Source of the DNA: Cryptomeria japonica
Taxonomy: Eukaryota > Streptophyta > Pinopsida > Cupressales > Cupressaceae
DNA length: 64,000 bases
Reading direction: 5' to 3'
Assembly (NCBI RefSeq): GCF_030272615.1
Contig: NC_081414.1
Span: 1,261,001-1,325,000, forward strand
In this document: in pieces, positions 23,807-35,673 of the stretch
Layout of the letters: every line of letters starts with the position of its first letter
Numbering within the stretch: the first letter of the stretch is position 1
Notes under the pieces: model-generated
What the model was told of the DNA's origin: nothing
Databases searched by the model: none
Seen by the model: the letters and a program-made list of their open reading frames with translations, nothing else
Translations under genes and position numbers: made by a program

Positions 23807-23813
23807 TGCATCA

Positions 23814-24024
23814 CCTTAGGAAGAAACAAAAAAAAGGTGTATGTATGAAGTTTCCTCAATCCTGAAAGGAAGATGTAGGAAGAAAACTCAAAATGTATGG
23901 AGTCTCTGAAAGCAGCTCAAGGGTCCCCATGTCGATTGTGAAAGTTTCCCTTTCTAAATCAAGTGTACTAGACCACACTATTGAAAAAGAAAATCTAGGA
24001 TCTAGTGAAGATGAATGTGTTAAC
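23814..24024 (-). other. RE6 internal fragment beside RE7
   Basis: About 210 bases between the unclassified insertion and RE7. One minus-strand frame is open for about 55 codons but shows no motif. The last five bases, TTAAC, are the degenerate left copy of the RE7 target duplication. Confidence 0.45.
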
Positions 24025-24945
24025 TATTGAATATCTGGAATACTAAGAGGGAAGGGGTGAATTAGTATTCCCTTGAACTTATTAAAACTTCTAACTAATC
24101 AATCACATAATATAATTTGAATGTAGTAAAGGTAAATCAACACAAAACCAATAACACCAGATTTATATGTGGAAAACCCAACATGGGAACAAACCATAGA
24201 GAGTATGAACTCTCAAGAATAGTGTAATATGTAATCGGTTACATAGTACAAGGGTGGCTCACTGTCAGTGGGGCTCACTGCCTAGAGACCTCACTGCCCA
24301 AATACCAAACTAGCTCACTGTCGGAGGATAGGCTTATAGCCAAAATACAAAATTGAACAGTTAGAATTGCATTTATCATATGCATGAGACATAGTTTTGT
24401 TGAAGTACACAAATGCTTTTATATCCACTATACATATATCACCTAAGCAACATTCATATTCATAGTTTACAAAAACTTTTGCATATACAATATGTACACA
24501 TTAGTTATTTTTAACAACTCTGCACATATCTTGAAAAAATATTGATTATATATCCGCACCAAAAACTCTAATAAGTTGGCTCAACAGGAGAGGGATGAGA
24601 CTGAAATACACACACACTATAGAAAAATAGCTTCATACGATGTCAATTACAATCTTTAATCTAAAACACCTTGTAGAATATGCCTCCTTCGTATCTGAAT
24701 AGGACTGGATCCAAAACGTCCTTGTATTGCATGCCTTCAACATTTCCAAATGGGACTGGACCTAAGATGCTTTACAGGATCACAAATTGTCTGAGATAAA
24801 TACCAAAACAGGTGTACATACTTTGCACATTTAAAGGAGAAAAAACCAAACCAAAAACATATGTCGGAGCAAATAGTCAGACCACACCAAAACTATGTAT
24901 GTTAGATCAAACTACATCAATGACATAAATACCAACAGGCTAACA
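24025..24945 (-). repeat. RE7 3' LTR
   Basis: 921 bp, paired with 29631-30530; matching stretches include ATTCCCTTGAACTTATTAAA and CTCACTGTCGGAGGATAGG. The C-rich motif, read here as GAGGGAAGGGGTGAATTAG, lies near 24045. Confidence 0.87.
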
Positions 24946-24968
24946 ATCTCTCCCTTTGTCATTAATGG
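24946..24968 (-). other. RE7 polypurine tract
   Basis: Minus-strand ATGACAAAGGGAGAGAT directly before the LTR. Confidence 0.75.
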
Positions 24969-25199
24969 CAACATAAATAAATAGTGTATAGTTTTGCTCG
25001 AAAAGAAAATTGAAACTAAAAAATAAAAAAGTCAAAAGAACTAGATTAGAAAGTATTACATAACATTCATTGCACTGCTTCCCCTTTGACAACAATGATA
25101 AAGGGTAAAAAAAAGAAACGTTCATAAACTTAACTCCCCCTAAGGGAGAAAAAAAGTTAACCAAAGAACTACTTTATCTTCTGAACGTGTGTTGTCCAT

Positions 25200-28100
25200 G
25201 AATCTTTGTGCTTGTCCCAATGTGAAATGGCTTATGTCAGAAATTCAATTTGCACCTGCAAGGACACATGCACCTACTCTTCTTCTTGCACTGAACTAGG
25301 GTCAGAATACTTGAACTATTGTGCCTTGGAAATAACACGGTTCATAATAGATATGCTTTCACTTCACATGTCTCTTAATTGACCCAAAGGAAGAATGATA
25401 TTGTCTCTTTATTGTTGCAGCTCAAAATACTTCTTATGCAACTATTCAATATCTGATTTGTCGGAGACGGATAGATCTTGAGTTAACTGGTAATTGACAT
25501 AGGCTTGTCTAATTTTATCTTCAATAATTTTGATTTCATCTTTAATATTTTTTACGACATCTAACCACTAAAGACTGTATAAAAATAGTGCATTCCCATT
25601 TGACAGACATGATTGACCATGAGAGATAAGTTTGGTGAGTTGTTGATATGCAATCTCACATTTTCTTTTAAGTTCATATAACAAATTCTCTTTGTCTTCC
25701 TTTCTTTCTTTCTTATATTTTTCTTTCAATTTTTTTGAATGATTTTTTAGAGAATTTATCAACACTTTACATTTATAGCACTAGAGGCAGCCAGATCTAA
25801 ATCATATTCAGACATAGTAGCATGAAATGTAGTAATTAATTCTTCAATAATCTTGTCTTTCTTCTATGACTCAACTATAAAGTCCTTTCTAGCAGAAGAT
25901 AGAAAAGATTCTCCAATCTAAAATTTCTATATCAGATCAACCTTTGTAAAGTCAACTATCAATTTAGAAGAGGTTATGGGTTGGTAGTTTAAAGGTGAAG
26001 CGAGCACAAACTCTTCAAAGAGTCATTAATTGTGTCGGAATTGGTACCAATTTTAGTCATAGACTCAATCACTTATTCACCTTATACATTGTCTTGACTT
26101 TTTGTCTTTTCCTCTATTGTTGCCTTTGGTTTAGATTCACTTCTTTCTTTTTTTGTTGTCACATGTCCTTCTTGACCTCTGTTACTTGAGTGTTCTATTT
26201 CTTTACCTTTTCTGAAATCAGTGTTTACCAGAGGATTTTCAAGTTCATTCATTACATCTTCCACAATAGGCATATTATCTATAGGATCAATATTCAAATC
26301 CTCGGATTCACCAGTAAGGGTACCAGAATTAGTGGTTGGTAACATTCCAAGGTTTTTGGCTATAGTCATCATCTTTTCAATGGTTTCTTCCTTAAGCTTT
26401 TCTTTTGCATCTAGTTCTCCTAGCATGAGACTACCCAAACTTTTATTTATCTTCAAATCTATCTTACAGGATTCTATAAGACTGGCTTTGTTTTCTTTCA
26501 AAAGAGCGGAACCAACAAAATCAAAAACAAGATCCTTAATTACTTGTTCTTATTCTCTTGCAGCTTGTTTAATTCTAATTAATTCTTTCCACAATTCATC
26601 TGGCATATCCTTTCTAAATTCTTCTACAACTGCATCTAACTTAACGCAATACAATAAAAAGGCTTTTACTATACTATCTTTATCTTCATTATTATCCTTA
26701 TTGTATAGATCACCTACCTTTTTTAGGCTTTGGCCTTGTACAATTGACTCAAATAGACTATCTACATCAAGGGGTCTCTTGTGTTTCTTGACTTTGGACT
26801 TCCAGACGTGTATCTGGCATTTCTCTGGTTCTTCTTCCTCTAATTCAATTTCTATGGTTTTTCTTTTTGCATCTTTCTCCTTTTCTTTGAGGAAACCGAA
26901 TGGAGGAAGTACTTTCATATTTTATTTGGCAGAGCTTCTAGATGAGACAACTAGTCTTTCGGAGCACCTAAACTCTGTAATCTCCTTTTCAGTCACATTT
27001 TCTTTTTCCATCAATTCCTGGATGAGTTTCTTCACATTATTTTCACGAGTTTTCTTGGTATGTTCCATGTGTATTTTCTTTGACTTCTTAGTTGTCGTTC
27101 CAAATCTTTCTTATGTATCATCCACAAGGCTCTTCAATAGCACTTGAGTTGTACCTTATAGCACATCTTTAGTAACCTCATAATAGAATGGTGGAATCCA
27201 AATTTTCCTTGGGAGAATGACCTCCATGAAGCATTTGTTAGTTGTGATTACGAAGGTGATATCTTCTTTGTATTTCTCAAAAATTCCTTTGGGAATCTTT
27301 TTATCTCCTTTCCATGTTGAGTTGAAAGAGAGATAAATAGGAAGTGAATGTGTCTTCCCTTTCCACATCATTAGGAAATCTCCTTAGCCATTCCGCAATC
27401 TGATGAGCTACCGGTTTATCTGGTGACCAAAGCACTCTTCCTTGACCAGGAATTTCCTGCAGAAAGTAGAACAAAATACACGGTGTTAGAGTTCCATACT
27501 TGAAATAATATTTCTTCTTTTGGCACTGCACAAAGTTATCCAAGAATTGTTGTTTCAAAATCTCACAGAAATCAAAGTCCTTATTTAACTCAACTATCTC
27601 ATAAGCCATGTTTACCGTCGTGGCAAAAATGGAATTTTCCATGTTGGTAAAGTAGAGTTTGTTTCCTATCATCATTGATAGATACTTTACGAACTTGTTT
27701 TTAACAGATGTGATGGACAGGGAATGCCCATCATAGGTTGCTCCTGTTAGGTTTACTACATCCTTGTTCTTTTCCAATTTCAGAACAAGAATGTCCCTAG
27801 AATCACTCAAACTAGTAATAACCCTCATTACTTCCTTAGTGATATGATAGGTCTGATCTAACCATAAGAACTCATCGTGGAATCTACTCCTTTCCACTCT
27901 TACCCATTTATCATCATAGCAAAAATTGGGAAAATCATGCCAGGTATTCAATTTCTTTTCAACTACGATTTTGAATTCAGGTTTTACCTCAAGGTTGTTT
28001 CCCAACATCTCGTCCATTCATAGATTTAACAGTTTCCTATGATGAATAAATTCATCAATTTTCACATGGATATATGCCTGGATATATTCAACCAACACAA

Positions 28101-28260
28101 ATCCAACATGTATATTGGAAAATGCACCAATCGGATCAGTCCCCATCGCCTTGTAAGGATTTTTCTCAAATATTGGGTGAGGCTCAGTCGTGATGTAAAC
28201 AATTATGAGAGTAGCCATGGAAGCAAATTCAACAAATTGCAACTCAAATAGATTCGCTAG
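25200..28260 (-). pseudogene. RE7 unknown ORF (ORFX), about 900-1000 codons, lightly broken
   Basis: I do not recognise this protein. Reading leftwards from 28242, one frame holds to about 27350 with a single stop (28018-28020). It then shifts to a frame open from 27371 to 26082 with about four stops, then to a third frame (25765-25568). The N-terminal third looks globular (NTWHDFPNFCYDD, RFHDEFLWLDQTYHI, GATYDGHSLSI, FYFLQEIPGQGRVLW). The rest is Lys/Glu-rich and probably coiled coil or disordered. No catalytic triad, zinc finger, membrane segment or copia motif is visible. The long plus-strand ORF at 26221-27147 is its antisense shadow. RE4 appears to carry a decayed relative. Frame conservation over 2.5 kb suggests past selection. 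Confidence 0.7.
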
Positions 28261-28599
28261 GAAACCTTAATTTTTTTTATCGCCTTTGATGCTTACAATG
28301 CACTCTAATTTTTCAGTGAGAAAAAAATTATCAAAAATACCCTTTTAACCTTTCATCCACTAGATCACATTAAATGCTTATGCGTTGTCATCCACTACCT
28401 TGATTTTCACAATGACATGTCAGATTTTCATGATGAGTTATAACTTAGTGCACTTTTCCATATTTACACAGTCTCCACCAAGCTATCACTATAGCTTCAC
28501 TTTCTTTGGCAAGGGAAAAAAGACTTTTCTTTGATTACTCCCCCTTGGCCAAATCCACATGTTCTTTAGTTTTTGGATGAAGTACCAACACTGAAGCTA

Positions 28600-29563
28600 G
28601 GTGCATCCATAGTTTCTTTCTTCTTCTATATCTTCTTCATTTCAACCTTCATGTCTTCTACATTGATTCTCTTCACCTATTTATTTGGTGCTTTAACCTC
28701 ATTTCTTATGCATTGCCTTGTCATGTGTCCGGATCCGATGTAGTTATAGCATCTAACATTTACCAGAGCTTGGCTTGACCTGCACTGGTTAGCATTATGT
28801 CAAAAAATCTTGCATGTATAATAGTGACCTTCAAAATGGTTATATCTATTTTGGTCTATAACTGAACTCCTACATTGATTAGCTTTGTGACCATGTTTAT
28901 TAAATGCATAACACCTACCGAAGAAGCAATCAGAGTTTTGATTCATACTAGTATTACATTCTACTACTCTATGACCTATTTCATTGCATTTATAACAAGA
29001 ACCATTAAATAAATTATTTATTTTACTTACCTGTTGCTCAACTAGTAACTTACCTTTATCCTCCTTGGTGGATTTGTTGGACTCTACAGCCTTTGCTAAA
29101 AATGGATCCTCTTTGTGATTCATGTTGGATTGTGAGCATTCACCGAATTCTAATCTTCCATCCTTTTTTATTTCCAAAGAATTCTTCACAGCTATCGTCT
29201 TATAAGACTTACCGAAACCAGGTTTGTTTCCTTGTTTCTTTTCTTTTTCTAGATTTATTTTTAAAGTTGTTACTTCTTGTTTTAGCTTTTCACACTCCTC
29301 TAATTTGCATTTCACCAATTTGTTTAAGTATTCCTTGGTCTTCTCATATCTTCACTTTTGGTTTTTAGATCTGTAATAGTGTTATTTGCTTGCTTGAGCT
29401 CTTCACTAACTTCTTTATGCCTTATTTTAAACTTTTGGATTTGTTCTCTTAGCTTCTTAATGCATTCATTAGCTAGATGGATGCTTTCTTTCAGATATTT
29501 GTTTTCACTTTCTACTGTCTCAATCTCCTCAAGAGAATTCCTAAGATCTTCGCTTAAATCCAT
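28600..29563 (-). pseudogene. gag: RE7 gag: coiled coil plus CCHC knuckles
   Basis: It starts at ATG 29563 (MDLSEDLRNSLEEIE), about 55 bases inside the primer site. Coiled coil fills 29563-29330, a one-base frameshift lies near 29345, and the frame continues 29318-28800. Four zinc-knuckle positions follow: CYKCNEIGHRVVEC is complete; CYAFNKHGHKANQC lost its second Cys; the third lost Gly to a stop (CYTCKIF, stop, HNANQC); the fourth reads CYNYIGSGHMTRQC. The layout and the phrase RYNHFEGHYYTC match RE1 gag (RYNYSQFDGFCYVY), so the two share ancestry. Confidence 0.78.
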
Positions 29564-29616
29564 AATTTCAACCTTCTGGATCTCCTTTGAGTGGTTAAAC
29601 TCTTCCAAAGGACTTG

Positions 29617-29629
29617 GCTCTAATACCAA
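29617..29629 (-). other. RE7 primer-binding site
   Basis: Minus-strand TGGTATTAGAGCC, initiator-Met type with one change, next to the LTR at 29631. Confidence 0.82.
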
Positions 29630-29630
29630 A

Positions 29631-30530
29631 TGTTGAATATCCAGAATACTGAGAGGGGAGGGGTGAATCAGTATTCCCTTGAACTTATTAAAACTTCTAA
29701 CTAACCAATCACTTAACATAATTTAAATGCAGTAAAGGAAAATCAACACAAAACACATAACACAAGATTTATATGTAGAAAACCCAATATGGGAAAAAAC
29801 CATGGAGAGTATGAACTCTCAAGAATAGTTTTATATGTAACTAATTAGACAGTACAAGGGTGGCTCATTGTTGGTGGGCCTCACTGACCAATTACAAAAA
29901 TGGCTCACTGTCGGAGGATAGGCTTATAGCCAAAATACAAAATTGAACTATTAGAATTGCATATGTCATATACATGAGACACAGTTTCATTGAAGTACAC
30001 AAATTCTTTTATATCCACTATACATACAATACCTGAGCAACATTCACATTCGTAGTTTACAAAAACTTTCACATATACAATATGAACACATTAGTTGTTT
30101 TTAACAACAACTCTATACATATCTTAAAAAATTGCTGATAATATATTCACACCAAAAACTCTAATAAGTTGTCTGAACTGGAGAGGGATGAGATTGAAAT
30201 ACACACACGCTACTGCAAAATAGCTTCATACGATGTTAGCTACAATCTTGAATCCAAACCACCTTGTAGGATACACCTCATTCATATCCAGATAGGAGCG
30301 GATCCAAAACTGCCTTGTAGACCATACCTTCAACATTTCCAAATGGGACCGAACCTAAGATGCCTTATAGGATCACAAAATGCATGAGATAAATATCAAA
30401 ACAAGTGTACAAACTTTGCACATTTAAAGGAGAAAAAAACATAACAAAAAACATATGTTGGAGAAAACAACTAGACCACACCAAAATTATGTATGTCGGA
30501 CCAGACTACATCAATGACAACAGGCTAACA
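29631..30530 (-). repeat. RE7 5' LTR
   Basis: 900 bp, TGTTGAATATC to GGCTAACA, paired with 24025-24945. Confidence 0.87.
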
Positions 30531-30604
30531 ATAACATGATCCAAAGACTCAAGTTTCTCTTCTAAATATAAAGAGCCCTCCTCCAAATGTTGTACATAAG
30601 TTTC
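30531..30604 (-). pseudogene. RE6 ORF remnant, middle fragment
   Basis: 74 bases between RE7 and RE8. On the minus strand it is fully open (YVQHLEEGSLYLEEKLESL). After one RE8 target-site copy is discounted, it continues the frame of 38266-38447. It contains the RE7 duplication ATAAC at 30531-30535 and the degenerate RE8 duplication GTTTC at 30600-30604. See the entry at 38266-38579. Confidence 0.55.
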
Positions 30605-32129
30605 TGATAGTTCTGATACTTAATGTAAGTACAGATGCCAAGCTAATAAGAGGAGAGGGGGGGGTGAATCATACAAACGTAATCTTCCATAAAAACATCA
30701 GATTCAACCTCGGTAATATATATTTTAGTAATATATCCAAAACTGTTAAACATGCAAACTCAAAAGTATATAAACATCATAACACTCATAACACCAGATT
30801 TAATGTGGAAACCCAAATAGGGAAAAACCACTGTGGGATTTCGAAACCACTAAGAAATATACTCTTCTAGAGTATGCTCGGTTAAAAGCAAATCATGTTA
30901 AAGATTACAAACACATTGCTAGATGTGACCCGGTTAAAGGATTTCCCTCATATCTGTTAGGATCTTCACCTTGTTAGAAGTGACCTTGTTAAAGGATTTC
31001 AAACACTCAATCAAAATGTCACCTTGCTAGAGGGTTTTACAAATAAGATTGTTACGTCCACTCGGTTAAGAGATTTTCTGTCACTTCACAAAATAACAGT
31101 AATAAAAATCTATCTGCAACTTCACATCTAAAATGCTAAAGCAAATTCTTATTTGCTCAATAAAATATAGACATAGAACTAATCTTGTCCATCTGCTGGG
31201 CTTTATACTCTTTTATTCAAACAGTTCTTCAAGCTTCTGTGCTCGGTAATCACAATGTAGCATCCCTGTGCATACACTTGCCCACATACATTGTTTATCA
31301 ACAGTTCCTTATTTATAAACAATTCGCCAACTGCTTAATCTCCTTGATCACATTTCCCATGATCAATCATAGCCATCAAATCTTCAAACTTTGTCCAGGT
31401 TCAATGTATTCGCCGATCTGAAAACGTTTTACCCTGCCTTGGAACTTCCATACATTTCTTAGAGCTTGTGCTAGGGTATTGTGGTTCAATCTGAGTTGTA
31501 GATCTTCTTGCCGATTTTCCTTTTCCATAGATTCTTTAACAAACTTCATTCACGGTAGACCAATCATTTAATCATAGCCAGCTCATCAGCTTCCTTCATT
31601 AAATAATGCAAGTAATCATTTAATCCATTCTGTTATTACTCGGTTGTAACTTGGTAAATACTAAACTTCACTCGGTAGACATTTCGCCTTCATTAACCGA
31701 TAGCGATAACCTTAGGGTTTACCGACTAGGTTCCTTAGGGTTTACCGACTATGTTCTTTGCTTGGTAACATAGTATAGTATTAACCTTACAATCAATAAC
31801 ATATGTATGATATCAAAACAATCTAAACATCATGATCTCATCATTGTCTAACTTGGTAATACTTTCCCATTGAATAACTTATTTCTCCCCTTATTCATCA
31901 TATTCTTTCTGTGTCTTTTACCGACATCTTTATACTCATCAAATCATACTTCTCAAGATATGGCAACATCATACTGAATTAGAAAATCAATTTCTTGACA
32001 TCAATGACAAAATAATAATATTAAGATAGTAAAACATCCTTGATCAGTTATATCCATAATCATCAACAACCTTCTCAATATCCTTAATGAAATGCCAACA
32101 ATCTCCACTTGTCTGGTATAATGCCAACA
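30605..32129 (-). repeat. RE8 3' LTR
   Basis: 1525 bp, paired with 36765-38265. It has an extra repeat of the phrase TTAGGGTTTACCGACTA near 31715-31750 not seen in the other copy. A TATA-like AGTATAAAGCCC (minus strand) lies at 31199-31210. Confidence 0.9.
31199..31210 (-). promoter_or_regulatory. Probable TATA box of RE8 LTR
   Basis: Minus-strand AGTATAAAGCCC, repeated at about 37359-37370 in the other LTR. Confidence 0.4.
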
Positions 32130-32153
32130 ATCTCCCCCTTTGGCATTGATGGC
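32130..32153 (-). other. RE8 polypurine tract
   Basis: Minus-strand TGCCAAAGGGGGAGAT next to the LTR. 32154-32549 is its 3' non-coding leader with no gene seen. Confidence 0.8.
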
Positions 32154-32549
32154 AAAACCAATTGATTTGACCTAATTGATTCAGATTGTTGTGAGATTCT
32201 AAAATGCTGAAATGCTCTCCTTCTGTCATCAGAATTCTCCCCCATACATTAGTCTTCTCCTCTTTCCTCAATCTTCTCTATTCTTTTCTCTAGTCTTCTC
32301 CCACTTTGACAACAATGCCAAAAAGTAAAGAACTGAAACATAATTTCTTCCGTTGAGAAGTGAATTCCTGTTGTTATGTGTCAACTTAGTCTCGGTCAGA
32401 GCATTTTGTCTTTAATTCATGTTCCCTGTATTGTTTCCTGCATTTGTTTCCTGCACACCTTTAGAAAACATCCTAAAGCGTGTAATTCAGCATCAACTCT
32501 TAAAAGATATTTTGTAGAGACATCAAATTGATGCTTTCTTTGAACTCGG

Positions 32550-34100
32550 TCAATGAGTAGAAGATAGGGGTAGGACCCCTAACTTAATTCTGAGATACTC
32601 AAAAGTGTCCCTTGGCAGTGGCTTGGTGAAGATATCTGCTATTTGTTCCTTTGTGCTAACATACTCCAACACCACTTTCTTCTCTTGAGCTTCTTCTCTA
32701 AAATAATGATATTTGATAGAGATGTGCTTTGTCTTAGAGTGCATAACAGGATTCTTTGAAATGTTAATGGCACTAGTATTGTCACAGAATATAGTTACTG
32801 GCTCGGTAACTTTCTCATTTATACCTTCCAATAGTTGTTTGATCCATGCTATGTTGGTACAATCCAATGCTGTAGCAACGTATTCAGCTTCTATTGTTGA
32901 CTATGAAACACATCCTTGTTTCTTGCTAAGCCAACTCACTAGTCTTCCTCCTAAAAAGAAAGCTCCTCCACTTGTGCTTTTCCTGTCATCAATGTTGCCT
33001 GCCCAATCAGCATCAGTATAAACTTTTAGATCAAAGTCATTTCCTTTCTAATATACTAAGCCATAATCCTCAGTGCCTTTCAAGTATTTGAATATTCTCT
33101 TGATTGTTGTCATGTCTGTTTCCTTAGGATCTGCAGAGAATCTTGCAACTATACCTACTGCATGTGCTATGTCTGGTCTGCTATGAATAACAAATTGTAG
33201 CTTTCCAATCATGGATCGGTAAAGTGTCTCATCAACAGATGCGGATTCATCATTCTTTGATAATTCATAGTTGGTAGTCATAGGAGTACTTACTGGTTTT
33301 GAATCCTCCATTCCAAATTTCTTCAAGATTTCCTTTATGTACTTGGATTGAGTAATGAAAATCTCATTTTTCATTTGCAGTATCTGTAAACTTATAAAAT
33401 ACTTTATCTCGCCGATTAATGACATCTCAAATTCTTTGCTCATTTCATTTCCAAAGTTCTTGCATAAAGAGTCATTTCCACAAAATATAATATCATCAAC
33501 AAATATGGCTGAGATCAGTATTCCATTTTCATCATTCTTCATGTACATATTGATGTTCTCACTTGTCCTTATAAAACCAATCTTGATTAAATAAGAGTGC
33601 AATCTTTCATACCATGCTCTAGGTGCTTGTTTCAAACCATATAAAGCTTTGTTCAATTTACATACCTGATCTTTATTCTTGTCTTCAACAAATCTTTCAG
33701 GTTGTTCAATAAAAACTTCTTCTTCTAATATACCATTCAGAAATGCAGATTTGACATCCATTTGATATACCTTGAAATTTTTGAAAGCAACATATGTCAA
33801 CAATGTTCTTCCTCCTTCAAGTCTAGCCACAAGTGCAAAAGTTTCACCATAATCAATTCCTTCTTCTTGAGCATAACCTTTGCAAACTAGTCTAGCTTTA
33901 TTTCGAATGACCTCTCCTTTTGCATTCAACTTGTTTCTGAAAATCCACTTTGTACCGATTAGATTTTTGTCCTTCAGTCTTGGGATTAGTGTCCATGTGT
34001 CATTCTTCTTGATTTGATCAATCTCTTCTGTCATAGCATTTATCCAGTCTTCACTGTTAAATGCCTCTTTCACTATTCTCAGTTCAAATTCAGATATCAA
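32550..34100 (-). pseudogene. pol: RE8 reverse transcriptase and RNase H
   Basis: A single frame with two stops (near 33046 and 32900). RT (34100-33048, 350 codons) has [57 protein letters not shown] and the active site [10 protein letters not shown] with both Asp kept (Phe in place of Tyr). RNase H follows with DWAGNIDDRKSTSGG, EAEYVATALDCTN, FCDNTSAINISKNPV and DIFTKPLPRDTFEYL, and ends at 32550. The protein would copy element RNA into DNA in the virus-like particle. It is in a different frame from integrase upstream, so one frameshift lies between 34159 and 34100. Confidence 0.92.
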
Positions 34101-34158
34101 ACATGTTTTGTCTTAGTTTGTTCCTTGTCATCACTGGATCATCCTTATCTCCTATAAT

Positions 34159-35643
34159 CTAACTTGATGCATGATGTCTTCTGACATACTTGGCTAATAC
34201 AAGCTCGGTAGGCTCTGTATGATCTTCTTCATCACTTGGTAACTGGATATTTCCTTCTGCAGTTTTCTCAGTAAGACTTGTTGGTTGAACATAGACAAAT
34301 TCATCATAATCTTCTGGTTCTTTGGAATTTCCTTCATCATTTCTTTCTGCAAATACATCAATTTTCACATTTGCACTTTCTACTATTTTGTTAAATGATT
34401 TGATCAGACATTTGAATGCTTTACTTTTAGAAGAATAACCAAGAAATGTTCCTTCTTCACTTTTCTGATCAAACTTGCCATTTCTATCATCTTTGTGTAT
34501 ATAGCATCTACTTCCAAAGATTTTAAAATAACTCACATTAGGTTTCTTGTCATACCAGATTTCATATGGTGTCTTCAAAATACGATTCAGGGTGTAAACT
34601 GTTGTGCTTATTTCTTCTCTCAAAAATGTTTGTGGCACTTTCTTTTCAATCATCAGGGTTCTAGCACAATCCAAAATAGATCCGTTTCTTCTTTCAGCAA
34701 TTCCATTTTGCTGTGGATTTCTCGGTGCAGAGACTTGTCTTTTAATACCATGATCATTGCAGAATAAGTTGAACTCATCAGATGTGAACTCTCCTCCTCT
34801 ATCTGATCTAAGACATTTCAGTTGTATTCTTGTTTCATTTTCAAATCTTGCCTTGTACCATTTAAACATTTGAAAAGCTTCTGATTTTTCTTTTAAAAAC
34901 ATTATTGACATCATCCTTGAGTAATCATCCACAAATAATATGAAATATTTATCACCATAATAACTTTGAACTTTCATAGGACCACAAAGATTAGTGTACA
35001 CAAAATCTAAAATTCCCTTAGAAGTGTAAGACTTACTTGTAAAGCTTGATCTTGTTGTTTTACCCATCTGGCATCCTTGGCACATAGCATTCCCAGGTTT
35101 TTCAAGACTCGGTAGACCTCTTACTCGGTGCTTCTTGCTTATTTTGATCAGAATATCAAAATTTACATGACAAAACCTTTTATGCCATAACCAAGTATCA
35201 TCTATCTTTGCATATAGACATTTATTCTGAGTTGAGTCAAGGTGAAATGTATTACCTTTTGTTTGTGTCCCAGTAGCAGCTAACTTTCCATGCTTGTCAT
35301 AAACTTTGACAATTCCTTTCTCAAATTCTATTCGGTAACCTGTGTTGTTTAGCTGTGCTACACTCAACAAATTGTATTTCAAACCTTCAACCCAATAAAC
35401 ATCATTGCACTTTGCATTGTCAAGAAGTGTTATGGATCCTTTACCTTTTACCAGACATGGTGCATCATTACCAAATCTTACATAACCTCCATCATAGTCT
35501 TCTAACATAACAAACTTGTGTTTATCACCTGTCATGTGATGTGAGCATCCACTATCTATGATCCAAGAGTCATTAGTATTTATGTGAGATATAAGGGCTT
35601 TTTCTTCATACCTTTCTTCATCTGATCCATCTTTGATAGCCAC
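34159..35643 (-). pseudogene. pol: RE8 protease and integrase
   Basis: An open frame of 494 codons. It starts before the aspartic protease site (SWIIDSGCSHHMTGDK, intact). The GAG-pre-integrase finger is complete (WHKRFCHVNFD and CQGCQMGKTT). The integrase core has FVDDYSRMMSIMF, SDRGGEF and QQNGIAERRNG, but the first catalytic Asp of the family phrase (D-L-x-G-P) is Asn here (YTNLCGP), a G to A change that should abolish activity. It ends in an acidic linker (LPSDEEDHTEPTE) before RT. It is in the same frame as gag upstream, separated by one TAA at 35674. Confidence 0.92.
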
Positions 35644-35673
35644 ATAAACTACTTCCTCTGTATCAGTTTCATC

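Larger units (their letters stand above)
24025..30530 (-). mobile_element. RE7: LTR retrotransposon without pol, with gag and a large unknown ORF
   Basis: A complete 6.5-kb element with LTRs at 24025-24945 and 29631-30530 (TGTTGAATATC to GGCTAACA, left copy starting TA). Target duplications are TTAAC (24020-24024) and ATAAC (30531-30535), four of five matching. On the minus strand the order is primer site, gag with coiled coil and CCHC knuckles (28600-29563), unknown ORF (25200-28260), purine tract. No protease, integrase, RT or RNase H motif appears on either strand. It is inferred to be non-autonomous and mobilised in trans by a copia element, since primer site and LTR end motif match the copia elements here. 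Confidence 0.85.

Noticed and set aside
26221-27147. Plus-strand ORF of 308 codons
   Set aside because: It is antisense to the Lys/Glu-rich ORFX of RE7, which yields a Ser/Leu/Phe-rich shadow. The minus strand carries the better supported reading with similar layout elsewhere.
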